From Acanthornis magna (Eukaryota > Chordata > Aves > Passeriformes > Acanthizidae), in NCBI GenBank assembly GCA_036785705.1, contig JAWUZG010000070.1:693001-757000 (forward strand): 64,000 nucleotides of DNA, in the 5' to 3' direction. The notes beneath the pieces were generated by a model. The model worked only from the letters and a program-made list of their open reading frames with translations. It was not told where the DNA came from and searched no databases. The position numbers were made by a program, and so were the translations under genes. Below, piece after piece: positions 25,701-37,500 of the stretch; positions within the stretch are counted from its first letter, which is position 1, and each line of letters opens with the position of its first letter.

Positions 25701-28573
25701 TTCTGTTAGGGTTAAACAAACTTGGAGTTTTTTTGGTGAGGGGGATAAAAAGGAAAAAAACGCAGACAACATAGGGGTTGCCACTACTGAGTTGCCCAGA
25801 TAGTCTGAGAAGGTATTTTGGACTTGAAAGAACACCCCCATTTGTTTTTCCTAATACTTCTTTAGCAGACAAAGTGGACTAGGGTACTTATAGGCAGTTT
25901 TGGAGAATTCAAGAGACCTGAATGACAGCTTTAGTGGGCAAATTTTAGACACTGTGTCCAGCTACATGCTCCACTTTTCTAATCATTGTCCGTGGACAAC
26001 AAAAATTACTTGAGAGAGCTCCTGAAGCATCACCAATTCCAGCTCAGCAAAGGAACATGAACTAGCTCTGCTTCTGGCTCACCTTAATGCACCAAACTAG
26101 AAGCTGCAGAAAATAAATTAGCCAAGGCTGCTGCCTTGGAGATGCAGCGAGAGCAGAGAACAGCCGCAGCACTCACTATCTGCACTCACAGTTTTCATCT
26201 GCCAGGACAGAGGCAGAGGGACAGAGGGACAGATACGAATTTTATCCAACTGCTCAGCAAACACAAACCGACTGCCCAATAATTCACCTACAATACACAC
26301 CACAGGGATATGCGTAACAGCTTAGGCATGGACAAATTACAGGATAAAAGATGAACATGCTCACTTGGTCCCTCTCTCACATTCAATCAAAACACATGCT
26401 TAGAACACTAAGAATGAATTACCTGATAAAACTGAAAAGAAAGTAAATAATGTCTCAGCTCACAAATAATTACAGGTAGATCCTTTCCCCCACTGTAATA
26501 AATATTTACCACCATTTACTCTACCTACAGGTCTATTTCAAGGTCATTGTCACTCTGGTTATATTAAACAGTAAAAAACACAAACCAGACAATGTTAACC
26601 TAGTGGCCAAATTGATTGTGAAATATCTTTTTCTTACGGAAAAAGAAAATATCCATCTGGAAAATGAAGAAAGAACTCAATCCACCCAGCAAATTTACTG
26701 GAGGAAACAGGGATGAACTTTTAGACAGCACAGGGGTACCTTCAGTCTCTGTCTCAGGATACCTGACCCTTCCTTAACACAAACTGATGCACACATGGAA
26801 AGAACCAGCTGGAAGCAGCACTGCTGTGGTCATCTCTGATGACACCCTGGAGAACAGACAACAGCACTTTTCATACAAAAAGCAAAGGCTGAAAGAGGCA
26901 TTTTAAGAAGCAAATTGTCAAGCACTGCAGGTCAGTCTACCTTTTCATCATCCAGCCAAAAGCATCCATTAAAAATCACATTCAAGATCTATTTGTTTAC
27001 GTACACATAAACAGAAGTGTAAATTACATGTTTTTTTGAGAGATTTTTCTGTCTCTCACTCACCACTGTATTGCTCAACAGAGGCATTCTTAGTAAAATA
27101 TATCAAAGATCACTGAAGTAATCAAACTTAATAATTAATCTGTGCAGCCAGGATTTCGGGAGTCAGTCCAGTCACTATCACTGTTTTAGTCTGAAGTTCA
27201 GTACCTGATGGCCAGCACGTGCACAGTAAAAATTCATATCCGAGTGCAGTCATAGTGCCATTTATGTCAACTCTTATCTCCATTTCTCACTCTGAACAGT
27301 TTTTTCGTGCTTATATACACGTAGTCTTAAAGATACTATCAAACCTATGGGAGGCATAAAAACAAAGGACCATAAAAACACCTATACTATGAAATTACCT
27401 GGCTTCTTTAAGCATAAACAATATTCATCCATTCTCTTGTTTTCATTTTAAACTATGTTTGGTTAGAAGCTACTGATGTGATTTCCAAGACAGAGTGCAC
27501 TGCCTTTCACCACTAGTGCATCATTAAGAACCTCACTCAAAAGCAGAATACTTCCTGCATCCACAAAAGATTCAATTTGAGTTTGTGACCAATAGTTCAC
27601 CTCGTCACCACATGAAGTGACTTCCAGGGTGTATTTCACCAAGCAACAACAGAATGAGTCCCAGATGAAAATCACTGCTTACAAACTGCCATTCATCACA
27701 TGAGGTCAATCAGAAACCACAGAAATTACTGTAAAACTCAGCAAACCTTACTTCTGGCAGAGGGCTGGCCGGCTTGGTTAGGATTCCTCCCACATAAACA
27801 ACGTTGGGTAGCGTCGGTCTCGGAAACTCCAGTGCTATGTCAGTACAAAGCATCCACAGGCTGGATCCATGGACCAAATCATACATGGACCGTTCTGGAA
27901 GAACTTTGTGTTTCTGCATTATCCTTTCATATTTTGGCAGAACCAAAAAACTGACTCCAAATCTTGAAATAATATAAATAACAGTATTTTTAATCCTCTC
28001 GAATAGGTTCATGTGATCTGTGAGCAGCGAGTTAAATTCTGGAACGTAGGACAGGGGAGCTGGAGCGCCCACTTCTGCTGGATACCAGAGGCCAGTGGAA
28101 AACACAGCGTATTTAACCCCTAAAAGATGAGCTATAACAAATCCACACATCTCATTGGGATCTACCAGGAGCAGGTCAAATTTTTCCTGTTTGAGGGCAC
28201 GCATGAGGTTTCGGTTGCCAACGATCATGTCGCAGTTCTTGGAATAGTGGTCCAGGATATCGAACAGCTCGAGGGCAGTCAGTCTCCCCGAGAAGATACT
28301 CCTCATCTTGGACTGGAGGAAATCATCCGAGGTGCTGCTGTTAAAGATCCCTGGGTAGCGCTGAAGTCTATAGTGATTAGATGGAGGAATCTCTCTTCCC
28401 TCAGAGAGGAGAAACACTGTCTGGTGACCTTGGTCATGCAAGGCTGAGGCGAGAGTCTTGAAAATATAAAGATGGCTTTCAAACATAATTGGCGGCACAA
28501 CAACGATTTTGGCAGCCCTCACTATCCCGACAGCACTCCACAGGAGAATGAAGGCTGGAGCGTACGGCTTCAT
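10408..28573 (-). CDS. UGT8: UGT8, 2-hydroxyacylsphingosine 1-beta-galactosyltransferase (five coding exons)
   Basis: The enzyme transfers galactose from UDP-galactose to ceramide in the ER lumen, making galactosylceramide, the precursor of myelin cerebroside and sulfatide. Joined coding segments 28573-27752, 14870-14728, 13208-13132, 11958-11739 and 10771-10408 give 541 codons plus stop, all with GT-AG junctions and matching phases. Residues 1-20 are a signal peptide. H34 (FESH) and D138 (LLLVDP) fit the catalytic pair. The UDP-glycosyltransferase signature runs from WLPQNDLL to about D382-H383, with SHGG at 357-360. N-glycosylation sequons are at N78, N333 and N442. A membrane span lies at about 472-492, and the cytosolic tail ends in KKVK (538-541). 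The start at 28573 is chosen because an in-frame ATG at 28597 lies upstream of the splice acceptor. No frameshift or missing key residue was seen. Identification rests on recalled similarity to mammalian UGT8 along the full length. Confidence 0.97.
10772..11738 (-). other. UGT8: UGT8 intron 5
   Basis: This 967-bp GT-AG intron lies between exons 5 and 6. It has no recognisable repeat or conserved element, and the short open frames in it are incidental. Confidence 0.9.
11739..11958 (-). CDS. UGT8: UGT8 coding exon 5 (residues 348-420 plus two bases)
   Basis: This 220-nt exon has acceptor TGTGGTTCCAG|GTCACC and donor GATCCCAG|GTATGG. It encodes HPNIKAFLSHGGLNSIFETM, then YHGVPVVGIPLFGDHYDTMT and RVQAKGMGILLNWKTMTESE, ending in VINDP. 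This is the core of the donor-sugar signature: SHGG at 357-360, PVVGIPLFGDH to H383. It has D-H where glucuronosyltransferases of the UGT1/UGT2 families have D-Q, the arrangement I know from the galactose-using UGT8. Confidence 0.97.
11959..13131 (-). other. UGT8: UGT8 intron 4
   Basis: This 1.17-kb GT-AG intron lies between exons 4 and 5. Nothing beyond the splice sites was recognised. Confidence 0.9.
13132..13208 (-). CDS. UGT8: UGT8 coding exon 4 (residues 322-347)
   Basis: This 77-nt exon is too short to be found as an open frame by itself. The acceptor is ACTGGTTTAG|GTTTTC and the donor CTCCTTG|GTGAGT. Joined to exon 3 it completes the Arg codon and gives FSGNKPRNLGNNTKLIEWLP followed by QNDLL, then the first base of a Gly codon. 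It holds sequon N333 (NNT) and the WLPQNDLL that opens the UDP-glycosyltransferase signature. A competing AG further in (TTTTCAG at 13201-13207) would break the frame and drop the conserved FSG. Confidence 0.95.
13209..14727 (-). other. UGT8: UGT8 intron 3
   Basis: This 1.52-kb GT-AG intron lies between exons 3 and 4. The 101-codon open frame on the opposite strand at 14169-14474 matches nothing I know and is taken as chance. Confidence 0.9.
14728..14870 (-). CDS. UGT8: UGT8 coding exon 3 (residues 275-321 plus two bases)
   Basis: This 143-nt exon encodes DLQAWVNGAHENGFVLVSFG, then AGVKYLSEDIANKLAHALAR and LPQRVIW, ending with the first two bases of an Arg codon. The acceptor is GCTTTCCACAG|GATCTC and the donor TGGAG|GTAAGG. 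It forms the start of the C-terminal UDP-sugar-binding domain; VLVSFGAGVKYLSEDIANKL is the conserved strand-helix entry of the Rossmann-like fold. It starts in phase 0, fitting exon 2. Confidence 0.96.
19278..19420. repeat. Degenerate 62-66 bp tandem repeat
   Basis: The succession AATAATAAA, ATCACCTAATA, TTTTCACTTA is read twice and begins a third time. ATAATAAA occurs at about 19278, 19344 and 19407; ATCACCTAATA at 19288 and 19362; TTTTCACTTA at 19321 and 19383. The unit is about 62-66 bp with indels, about 2.3 copies, and very AT-rich. Confidence 0.7.
21176..21195 (+). repeat. Poly(A) homopolymer run
   Basis: About 20 consecutive A residues sit after GGGATTAAAG. No retrotransposed sequence with target-site duplications was recognised upstream of it, so it is listed only as a simple repeat. 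Confidence 0.8.
24830..25190. promoter_or_regulatory. CpG-rich patch inside intron 2
   Basis: About 360 bp of clearly higher GC and CpG content (CCGAGCAGG, GCCGCAAAGCGCCGCAGG, CCGACACCGGGG) interrupt an otherwise AT-rich intron. It lies about 2.6 kb downstream (in the UGT8 sense) of the first coding exon, so it cannot supply a full-length alternative start, but could drive a truncated or antisense transcript. A perfect splice-donor match, CACAG|GTAAGG, is found on the plus strand at about 24916-24926. The 147-codon minus-strand frame over it shows no family I recognise. Confidence 0.4.
27752..28573 (-). CDS. UGT8: UGT8 coding exon 2 (residues 1-274)
   Basis: This is the first coding exon, 822 nt and exactly 274 codons, ending in phase 0. 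The acceptor reads TTATTTCTCCTTTCAG and leaves two UTR bases (CT) before the ATG, so the exon starts at 28575. The donor is CCAGAA|GTAAGG. It encodes the signal peptide and the whole acceptor-binding N-terminal half: VVPPIMFESH (H34), FNSSTSD (sequon N78), LLLVDPNEMCGFVIAHLLG (D138), the very conserved AVFSTGLWYPAEVGAPAP and VHGSSLWMLCTD, and it ends in YVGGILTKPASPLPE. Putting about half the protein in one large first coding exon is typical of this gene family. Confidence 0.97.
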
Positions 28574-28575
28574 AG

Positions 28576-31500
28576 CTGAAAGGAGAAATAAGAGCATTAC
28601 ATCACAGACAGAAGGACTACATTTTGCAGTTTAAGCACACCATGCTTTTGTTAGCATGGTTATGAGCATCTCCACTACAGGGTCTTGTCTGATAGTTGCC
28701 ACAGGCTTCACAAATTGTCCTCCTTCAAGTTGCAACTCTCTATTCTGATTTTAGCATAACATTTTCTGGGGTTTTGTTTTCGTATAAGCTAACAGTATAG
28801 AGAAGATAGAGGGCTTTTTTTATCCCAAAAGGACATGCAAATTCTTGCCATGTTTTTCTTTAGTATCAATGCTGATCAGATACATAGGAGTGGAAAGCCA
28901 AAAATCAGGCAGGAAGATGCTACCATTGAATAAGAATCAACTCTGAGCTTCCAAAAATTACATTCAGCTTACAAGAACAAGTGTAATAACAGGAGTTAGT
29001 ACTACACACATTGCAACTTACACTGAAGCACTATAACAGGTACTTGATTCTGAATCTACTTAAATCAGCACTTAAACACCCACTTGAACACCAGCTCTAC
29101 CTATGCTGAAAACCCCACTGCCATTCTAAATGCAAAATTCAGCACACTCATGGGGAAAGGGAAAATATTTTTACACCTGTTTTGGTGATTTAAAATGCTG
29201 CATGCAGCAGAGGAAAGCAAAATGCCTTAGAAGCATAGAGAGGACATGTCAGAAACTCCTCAGTCACCATCACCCTCCCAGGACAGAGAAATGAGTACAA
29301 GCCAAACCAAACAATCTGCTCTTTCCTCGTGCCAAACCAATCCACGTGGAAGCCTGAGTCTGTTGCAGTGTCCTTTATAAATAAGAACAACAGATAACAC
29401 TGCTACTCAGTCCTTGTTATCTCCCTACAGTATAGTTACAAAACTCTCCTGTAACAGATTGCTCAGGCCTTTTTTTAAATTAATGTTACATGGGTTACCA
29501 GCTCACAAGTAGAGCATCTCATATGTTATATAGCCATTTATAAATTCCTATATTCCTATACACTTACTATGTAATAAGTTTAAGGGCTTTTTTGAGTTAT
29601 ATTACTTTGTAGTAAGTTTTCTGAAGGATGTCCCTTTCAGGTAGTTGTAGACAGCAGCTAGGGCTCATCTGAGCTTTTTTTTCTCCAGGCTGAACACCCC
29701 CAGCTTCCTCAGTTGCTCCTCATAGGACTTATTCTCCAGATCTTTCACCAGCTTCATTGCCCTTGTCAGGACATACTCCAGCACCTCTATCTTTTTTGAA
29801 GTGATGGGCCCAGAACTGGACACAGCACTTGAGGTGTCGTCTCACAGAGACAAGTACAGATGGACAATCACTGCCCTGGCCCGTGCTCAGCTATCCTGAA
29901 CAGGACCCTGCTAGAGGATAACACTCCTTAGCTAAGAGAGGTGTTAGAAAAAGCAAATAAATAATGGTTCGCCAATGAAACACCCAAGAAAAATGATTAA
30001 CAAACTCAGAAAAATCCCATTATTGATTCCATCTCCCCGTGCTAGAAGCATTCCCACGGTATTGAGTTACTGCTCCTGTCAACAAGAACGATATTACAAA
30101 ACCATGAATGGAGGTGCAGGACTGAGTAACTCAGTTATGTTTCTATCAGCAGCAGAAATCAAAGGTTACAGGAGCCTAAGGGCTCCTCATGATCCAACAG
30201 GTTGCCACAGGCTGGCTCTACTTCCATCTCCTGATCTGAGGCCTAGAGCACAGCACAGAAGACACAATCCTTAGCCCTGAGGCATATCTTCCATGGCTGG
30301 GGTGACGCACATGCCACCCCAAAACCTATGGGAACTACAGCTATCCTTCCCTAGGATGTCAACAGTGTTTCCCCACTGCTTCCTCTCCTCACACTTACCT
30401 GGCAGCCAAGTTTTAAATGGGAATCACGTTGGACATTTTACTCCTCATGAAGGCATTATAAATACTAACATGAAAATCTGGCAATATAACTAAAACCATT
30501 TACCAAACATTATTTTTTATCCCCTTGCAGTGCATCAGTGTCAAGAGATGACACAACACACTTCCCCGGCAGTCTGTTCCTTGTGGTATCCTCAGAACTG
30601 GTAAGACAATAATCACTTCTCAAAAACCTATTATGCAACTCCCTTTTTCAACACAAGCACCTTTCACATGAGCAGGAAAATATATGTACAGGACCTGCCA
30701 AGCCATAGAGATATTAAACACATGATGCTATTAGAGAAATGCCGATTAAGTGACATTTTTACTGGGAAAAATTGCATTGACCTTCTACTGAACTTCTGGC
30801 AGGAACCTGCAGCCTCATCATTTCATGTCCTGGCCAGACAGAAGCAGGGAGCTCGGGTCTGAATTTAGTAGGAACAAGGGCAATAGGTAACAGCATTCTG
30901 TAAGCCAATTAATCATGAGCATAATTCCCACTTGGCAGACTGGGACTGGGGAATGGGTGGGTGCCCAGTGCCATCAGCAGGGCATCAACACATAACCACC
31001 CAAGATCAGCTCCAGGCTCTCTCCCAGACACTCCTTCACTCCAACTGCCCTCACAACGAGCTCCCCCAGCATGGCAGGTATTTCCACGAGGACAGACTAG
31101 CCTATTCCAGTGGGAATTTCTGATTCAGTTCATCCCCAAAAGCAGCAAGCAGTACCCAGGCACAGGAAGCTTTACATGGGTCAGGAAAACGCCAAGTTGG
31201 TGCTCAGCTGGAAGGCAGCTAATCACAACTGGAGCTCAGGGATTCTTCCTACTAACTCCCAGTCACACTCTGGCGGTGAATTCGCAGAACAAATCGCTTG
31301 CCAAAGTAAATAAAAAGGATCAATGTCCAATGCAACTGCCTTCCGTTTCTGCACACAAGGAGCATGAAAAAGAATTGTCAAGTGTCCTAAGAGGAAAGAA
31401 AAGCCCAGAGACAGAGAATGATGCATTTCTCCAGGATAGTTAACAATACAAAACCGTTTCGTACCTCTATAGGAAGTCCTTCTTCTTAGGATCTGCCTCC

Positions 31501-34500
31501 ATTAAATAAGACAGTTTCAGTGTCTGAGCTGTCATGTAACATCCTTTTATCTCAGAGAGTGAAAAGGAAAATCCAAATTTGCTAAAATTTAAAAAAAACC
31601 CCAAAACATAACATAACCCACAACCAAACAACACCCACAAAATGATCACTGAATCAAAGCCATTCCTTTCAGCCAAAAAGTCCTAAAAACAAGGGTATGG
31701 AGAAAAACCAGAAGCAGAGTGGCTTTATAGTAGTGAAACCAACTGCTGATTGTAAAAGGTTCTCCTATTGGAGCACAGCAAGAAAAGGTTAAAGTCATAC
31801 CAAGAAGTTAAACATTAAACCAACTCGTAAAGTTAATGACCTATATGTGGGGGTTTTCAAATGAAAGAGAAAGTCTGAGTTGTAAAGGGTTACAGAAAAC
31901 CAAGCACACTCCTGGACAGTCAGACTGTAGAAGAGATGTTTTCAGCTGACCAAAACACTTCTAAATCGTGTTTGGTTTTTTTTGAGGAAGTATTTTTCCA
32001 TTCACCCAGAAGACCAAGCAGGACCTAGAACAAGAAGTGTGACTACAAAGACAATAATGACTTTCAGAAGAAAATAGTAAGACAGAGGATCCTTCCCTAC
32101 ACATTCTTCACAAAGCTCTGATATTTGAAAATTGGCAGATGTGGAAATAAACTGAATGACATTGAAATAAGTGTAGTGCGAGTTGACTTTTAGAATAATG
32201 ATTTAAACATTAAGACTTAATGTAATTTATATAAATTTCAAGCGTAAATTATTTTAGATAAATTCCAATTAATAATTTGTGTAACAGCCAATTACAGTCC
32301 TGGAACACATACCCAAGATTACATTTAGATATGCTGCCAATCCTTAATAATCTGCTAATCACTGCTAAGAGACCTTTTTGGCATGTTTGGGGGTTTTTTT
32401 CCTGCTTTACGCCACTGGCTGCCTACCCATTATTTCTGAAACTCAGATATAGCTCTTTTCAAGCCAGCAATACCATTGTCAATGTTCTACTCCATCACAG
32501 AGAGATCCAGAAGCAGAAGAGCCTCTCAATCACCTCCATCCAGCACAGCCTGAATTCAAACTGCTCCCATATTTATCACTACTCAAAAGATTAAACAGTT
32601 CTTAGGCACTTACACATAAGAATACAGAAAGTCCTTTTTATTCACCAGTAATACACAACACTCCTGGCTTCTAAAGCAGCAAAGGAAGTTTTACAGAGTT
32701 TGAGCTCAGCAATGCAATTTGCTTTTTTAAGTTCTTCCCTTCCTTTCAGCTTTTCTTTAGATCTGCTAAGGTTTGTTGAGTTTACCTCGGCAGTTTGAGT
32801 GGGACCTCCGCCGGGAAAGGTGCCCTTCATCCCAAACAGCAGCGCTCTTCTGACAGCAAAGGAGCAATCTCTGAGCTGCTGATCACTCTCACCTTACCCA
32901 AAGGGCTCAAATTACTCATTACAATTTCACAGCGACAGCACAGGTTAAAGGAACAGGCTGCCACCTCTGCAAGCCCAAATCTGGGAGCCAATTAGTAATG
33001 AAATGACTATGCCCAGATGGAAAGCTAGCATGTGCATCACAGGAATATTATTACTTTTTTAAAAGGGCAAATGTGAGATTTTCATGTGTTTCAGCAAGCG
33101 ACATACTACAAACCGCCAGAGCTATGGTACTACGCAGATTCATTCCCTCATCTTGCTCACAGTGTTGTTCCCCTCCCTGTACTACCAGCTCATTACACAC
33201 AACTAAGTATTTTGGAAGAAGAATACAAACCCTGCCCTTGGAGCTATAAACTCTCCTAAACTTCACATTAGTGTCAGAACCAATTGGAACAAAAAGGCAG
33301 AAACACCCTTTTTTGTTGTTGTTTTTTAAAGAAAGATGCATTTAATCAGCAAGCAGCATTATAAGCTGCAGATTTGTTGCAGTTTCCACATAGGCAGAGG
33401 CAACTTGACCAGTTTTCAGTTACATATGGCAGCCACCCATGCCAGGCTCCAGAGCCAGCTGCTGTTCTCCCACTAAGGCAAATTTGACCTCAGTTATCCC
33501 ACCCACTTGTGTGTCCACGTGAGGTCAAAAACTGGAACGATGAACAGGGCAGCATCACCTCAGGAGCCAATCCCACCCTACCATGCCCAACTGCAGCGTT
33601 CACCACAGATCAACATAGACAGTGTGTTTATTTCTCTTAAGATCAGATGGACTGTAGCTGTAGGAAGAGACACATGGTTGAAAGCATAGCAAGAGAAATG
33701 CTGAGGTAAGCTGAAGAACAACTGGTCACTGAGAGCGCTACAAACTGCCTCTGGGAAAAAAACAAAAAACCAACATAAGCTGCTGACCATGGTTTACTAC
33801 TGCTCTTAATAGAAAGGAAGCATTAAGACAAGGAAAGAAGTGACCACTGCTCTCAGATTGTTACCTGACATCACCCAATTCACTGACGCTCCAGCCTTGC
33901 CCTGCCTACTCAAAACCCCATTGACATGAACTTATTTCATGGGCAATTGTTTGCTTTAGCTGCTATTAAAAACAGTTTTACAGGTAAAACATGGTACCCG
34001 GCCTCCAGAGGCTTGTGAACACCTCAGTTATACAAACACAGAGCCAAGCCCTACAACCCAGGCTGCATGACCAAAGGCCCTGTAAGCAAAGCCTTTTATC
34101 AAGTCCAAGATAGCCAGGAATGACTAACCAAAAGCACTTGCAGTTAAGTATAATGCTGAAAGACAAAGAAAACATTTCAAGACAAAGAAAAGTTTTCACT
34201 AATACTGAGTATAGGATGATTCTATGCTAAAAATACATGTACTCAACCCATATCTTAGCTGTGTCAGCCACACACACAGAGCTGATACTACATATATATA
34301 TATATACAAACACATACACACAAACATGAATGAAGTGCATTGATTCAAAACTGTGGAGGAGTGACCAACGAGAAGAGAAAGTATTTCCTTTTATACATCC
34401 TTCAAGATCTCTAATTTTTCACATTCCCCCAAGACATTTTAAGATTTAATAGCAGTCCACATCAATGTTTCTTTTTCCGAGCACCCAGAAATGCTACCTA

Positions 34501-37500
34501 TGTGAGGAAATGCACTGACTAAATTATGTCTGACAGCAAATCTCAGAAGATCATTTTATCATGGATATAGGAAGGGTTTAATTAGCGGCATAACAGATGA
34601 CAGCAAAGAATACCATGATCTTCAAGCTAAAAGTGCAACTTGCCTCCTAACCCCTTTAAGCTGGGAATTGTAAAACATGTTCTTAACCCATAATACTGTT
34701 TGCTGTGCTGTTCATATTCCACGGGCAATCCAAAATACTACTCCTAATCCTTTAGGAGCATTAAAGTAAATCAGGCCCACAAGCTGACTTCAGGCAGCAA
34801 ACTGCAGTTTAAGATTAGGAAGCAGTTGGTACTAAGAGACCCACATACTGAAAAGCAGGCAAAAACCACCTGAAATGTAGGAACGTGCAGAGCCTTGGAA
34901 CAACAAACCAGGAAATTATCTGGGAAGAGACTCTGGTAGCAGGTATTGTACAACCTTTGGATTTATGTCCTTAAGTTTTTCCTATCACACATCCTGTTAC
35001 TAATTGCTCAGGCACAGTGTGTGCTGTGATTGCTACTCTGTGTTGCAATGTTTTAGATGAGTGGTACGATTTGGCTTCCAACCACAGGCTCCTTTTTCAA
35101 CTAAATGAATAAATTAAGAAATTAGTAAGACACGTGTATCGGCAAGAGCAGGCTTTTGCATTTACTTTGTACAGTCTTCCAAACAACTTCAACTTCTATC
35201 CCATGACTGAAGCATTTCAATGAGTACAAGAACATCTCATCCACAGACAAAAGAGGAAGATTTATAGGCATTACAATGTCACTGCAATCCTCTGTCAGAT
35301 TTACTCTGTCAGCTATGCAAACAGCAAAGGAGCTATTAAGAGGGAGTCAAAAGAATATGCAATTTATGAAATCACTTTGAGTAACAACTTACTATATATG
35401 CAACAGGTTCTATCAAACACTGAAGGGTTTTACCTAAGCTTTTGTATTCAACAATGACAGAAAAAGGATTTTAGAAATCCTCACTCCACAGCATGGCAGA
35501 AGAGGCACTTCTTCAAAATACAGGTTTTCCAGTTCATACACAAAATATTTTCAACAAGCATGCTAGTGGAGATCTTTCAGAAGTTACATGGGAATACAAC
35601 TGTTATCCAAGGCATTCTGTCTTAATAAGATGACTTTATAGTAAGTGCCTGAAATATAACATTCCTGGTAACACTTCGCCACTGGCTTTAGGAAAGAAAT
35701 GCTCTGTGAGTCTTCGTGGTTATGGAAAACTGTCCCAAACTTCTGAAAAGACTGATCATATCCAAAAAGTTTAAATATTTACAAATATTATCTTTATGAA
35801 GTGATTATATTCTAAATCTACTCAGGATGTCCCAATCTATTAACAGTAATAGATTTAATCTTCCAATCAGGTCCCTTATAAACCCAAGCAAAGCCTGCAT
35901 GCTTTGGGGTTATAATGCTGCAGCACTGACTGTATCAGCCAAAATCTGATTTACCTGAGAGTAAGGGATTCAAGTCTAATTAAACGTTTTCCTAATGTGA
36001 ACTAAGTTACAACAGGGCAAAGGCACCTTCCACTCCACATGACCTACATTCCTGAACACTCTATGCACTAAAACTGAGCAAACAATATGCAGTAAAAAAT
36101 ATAAACTTTATTGAAGGTCAGTATTGCATGAGTATCCATTTTCCAAGTTCAGCCCAACTAACTGCATGGAAGTGAGTTTCATCAAGATTTTAAAACCTGT
36201 GAAACATTAACCTTTGCAGACCTACCAGGTAGGGTAGTCAAAACAAATCAAAAGACATTCTTGAGGCATTTTAATAACCCAAATAAAAGCAAATGGAGCA
36301 AGAACAGCAAGTCCTTTTTGTCCTGTTTCACACTGGGCATCTCAAACAGGGCATTTCAAGATCCTTATAATTTGTAACACTTCACATAGTGAGGATCAGC
36401 AAAGCCAAGCACTGACAGGTTGCTCCAAAACCTGCATGCCTTCCACTGAGGGCAACCTGACTCCGTGTGCCTGCGGCTCGGATTTCTCCGCATTGGCGCT
36501 CTCCATTATGCAGCTCTGTTCCTTGTTACCCATGGTTATCCCACCCCCAGCACCTTGGAAAGACAACTGCTGACTGCACACAGCGAAGAGCCATCTGTTT
36601 GCAAGCGAGACACGCGGATTCCTGGTGGAGAGATTTGTCTGCTTCATCCTACACAACGTGAGAACCTTTCCTGACAAATTATGCATCTTCCTTCACAGCT
36701 ACCAGGAACTCACACAAGACATGGTCTCTTGGCAACAACATCCAAGTCCCTCGATGAAGTCCCCTCAGCTCCTGGAGACCTTTCCTCCAAGTACCCAGAC
36801 CTGAACGCAAAAGTTTCTCGACCTGCTGCAGCCCTTTTGCACCAGAAAGAACCCACAAATATTGCTGTGACATCCAGGGCTGGGGGTATTAACAGAGAGA
36901 AGCCAACAGGTCACTTCCAGGGGACACCACTGCTGCTGAAAATGCCATTTACTGGCCCTGCTCCTGCTGTATGACCACACTGCCCTGGAGAGTCCGGGAA
37001 CAGAATAATTCACCATAGGACTAAGTGCTGAAAATAAAAGGAAACTTTCTACCTGCAGAGACTGCAAGGCACAAGTGCCACAGCAGCTGATGGAGACAAA
37101 GATGCCTCCGCTGAAGGGTCAAAGCTGCCCATGAAGTCTTTGCTCTCACACTGGCATCAAAGGCTGAAATAGTAGCTGAATGAAGTACTGAAAACAAATG
37201 AAAAAAGGAGAAGAAAAGAAAAAACCTGACTCTGATTTTCAATACTTTAATTAGTGACTTAATTGCCTTTGATACAATGACCTTATGAAGAACGGGCTGG
37301 AAGAAATTGCAGAGCACTTTGTTGTGCACTTAATTTGTTGGTGCCTGTAGTTATATGCTACCATCACCCAAGCATGAATTCTGCCTCATGAACAAGCCTC
37401 AGGACCTGAAACAACATTCATTTTAAACTTAAACCCATTTTACTGGGATTTTCTTTTAACTTCAATCATTATTGGGGGGATGCTTTGCTTTTCACTCCAG

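Larger units (their letters stand above)
14871..27751 (-). other. UGT8: UGT8 intron 2
   Basis: This 12.9-kb intron lies between the large first coding exon and exon 3, starting GTAAGG and ending TTTCCACAG. It holds a degraded 62-66 bp tandem repeat (19278-19420), a 20-nt A run near 21176-21195, and a CpG-rich patch (about 24830-25190). The rest is AT-rich with no recognised genes. No CR1 was recognised in it. Confidence 0.9.

Noticed and set aside
28574..28597. Upstream in-frame ATG adding eight residues to UGT8
   Set aside because: It lies in the intron, upstream of the acceptor TTTCTCCTTTCAG; the start at 28573 gives the usual 541 residues and a normal signal peptide.
30961..31443. 160-codon plus-strand frame in intron 1
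   Set aside because: No domain, no biased composition suggesting coding, lies antisense in an intron, and other frames of similar length are open over parts of it.
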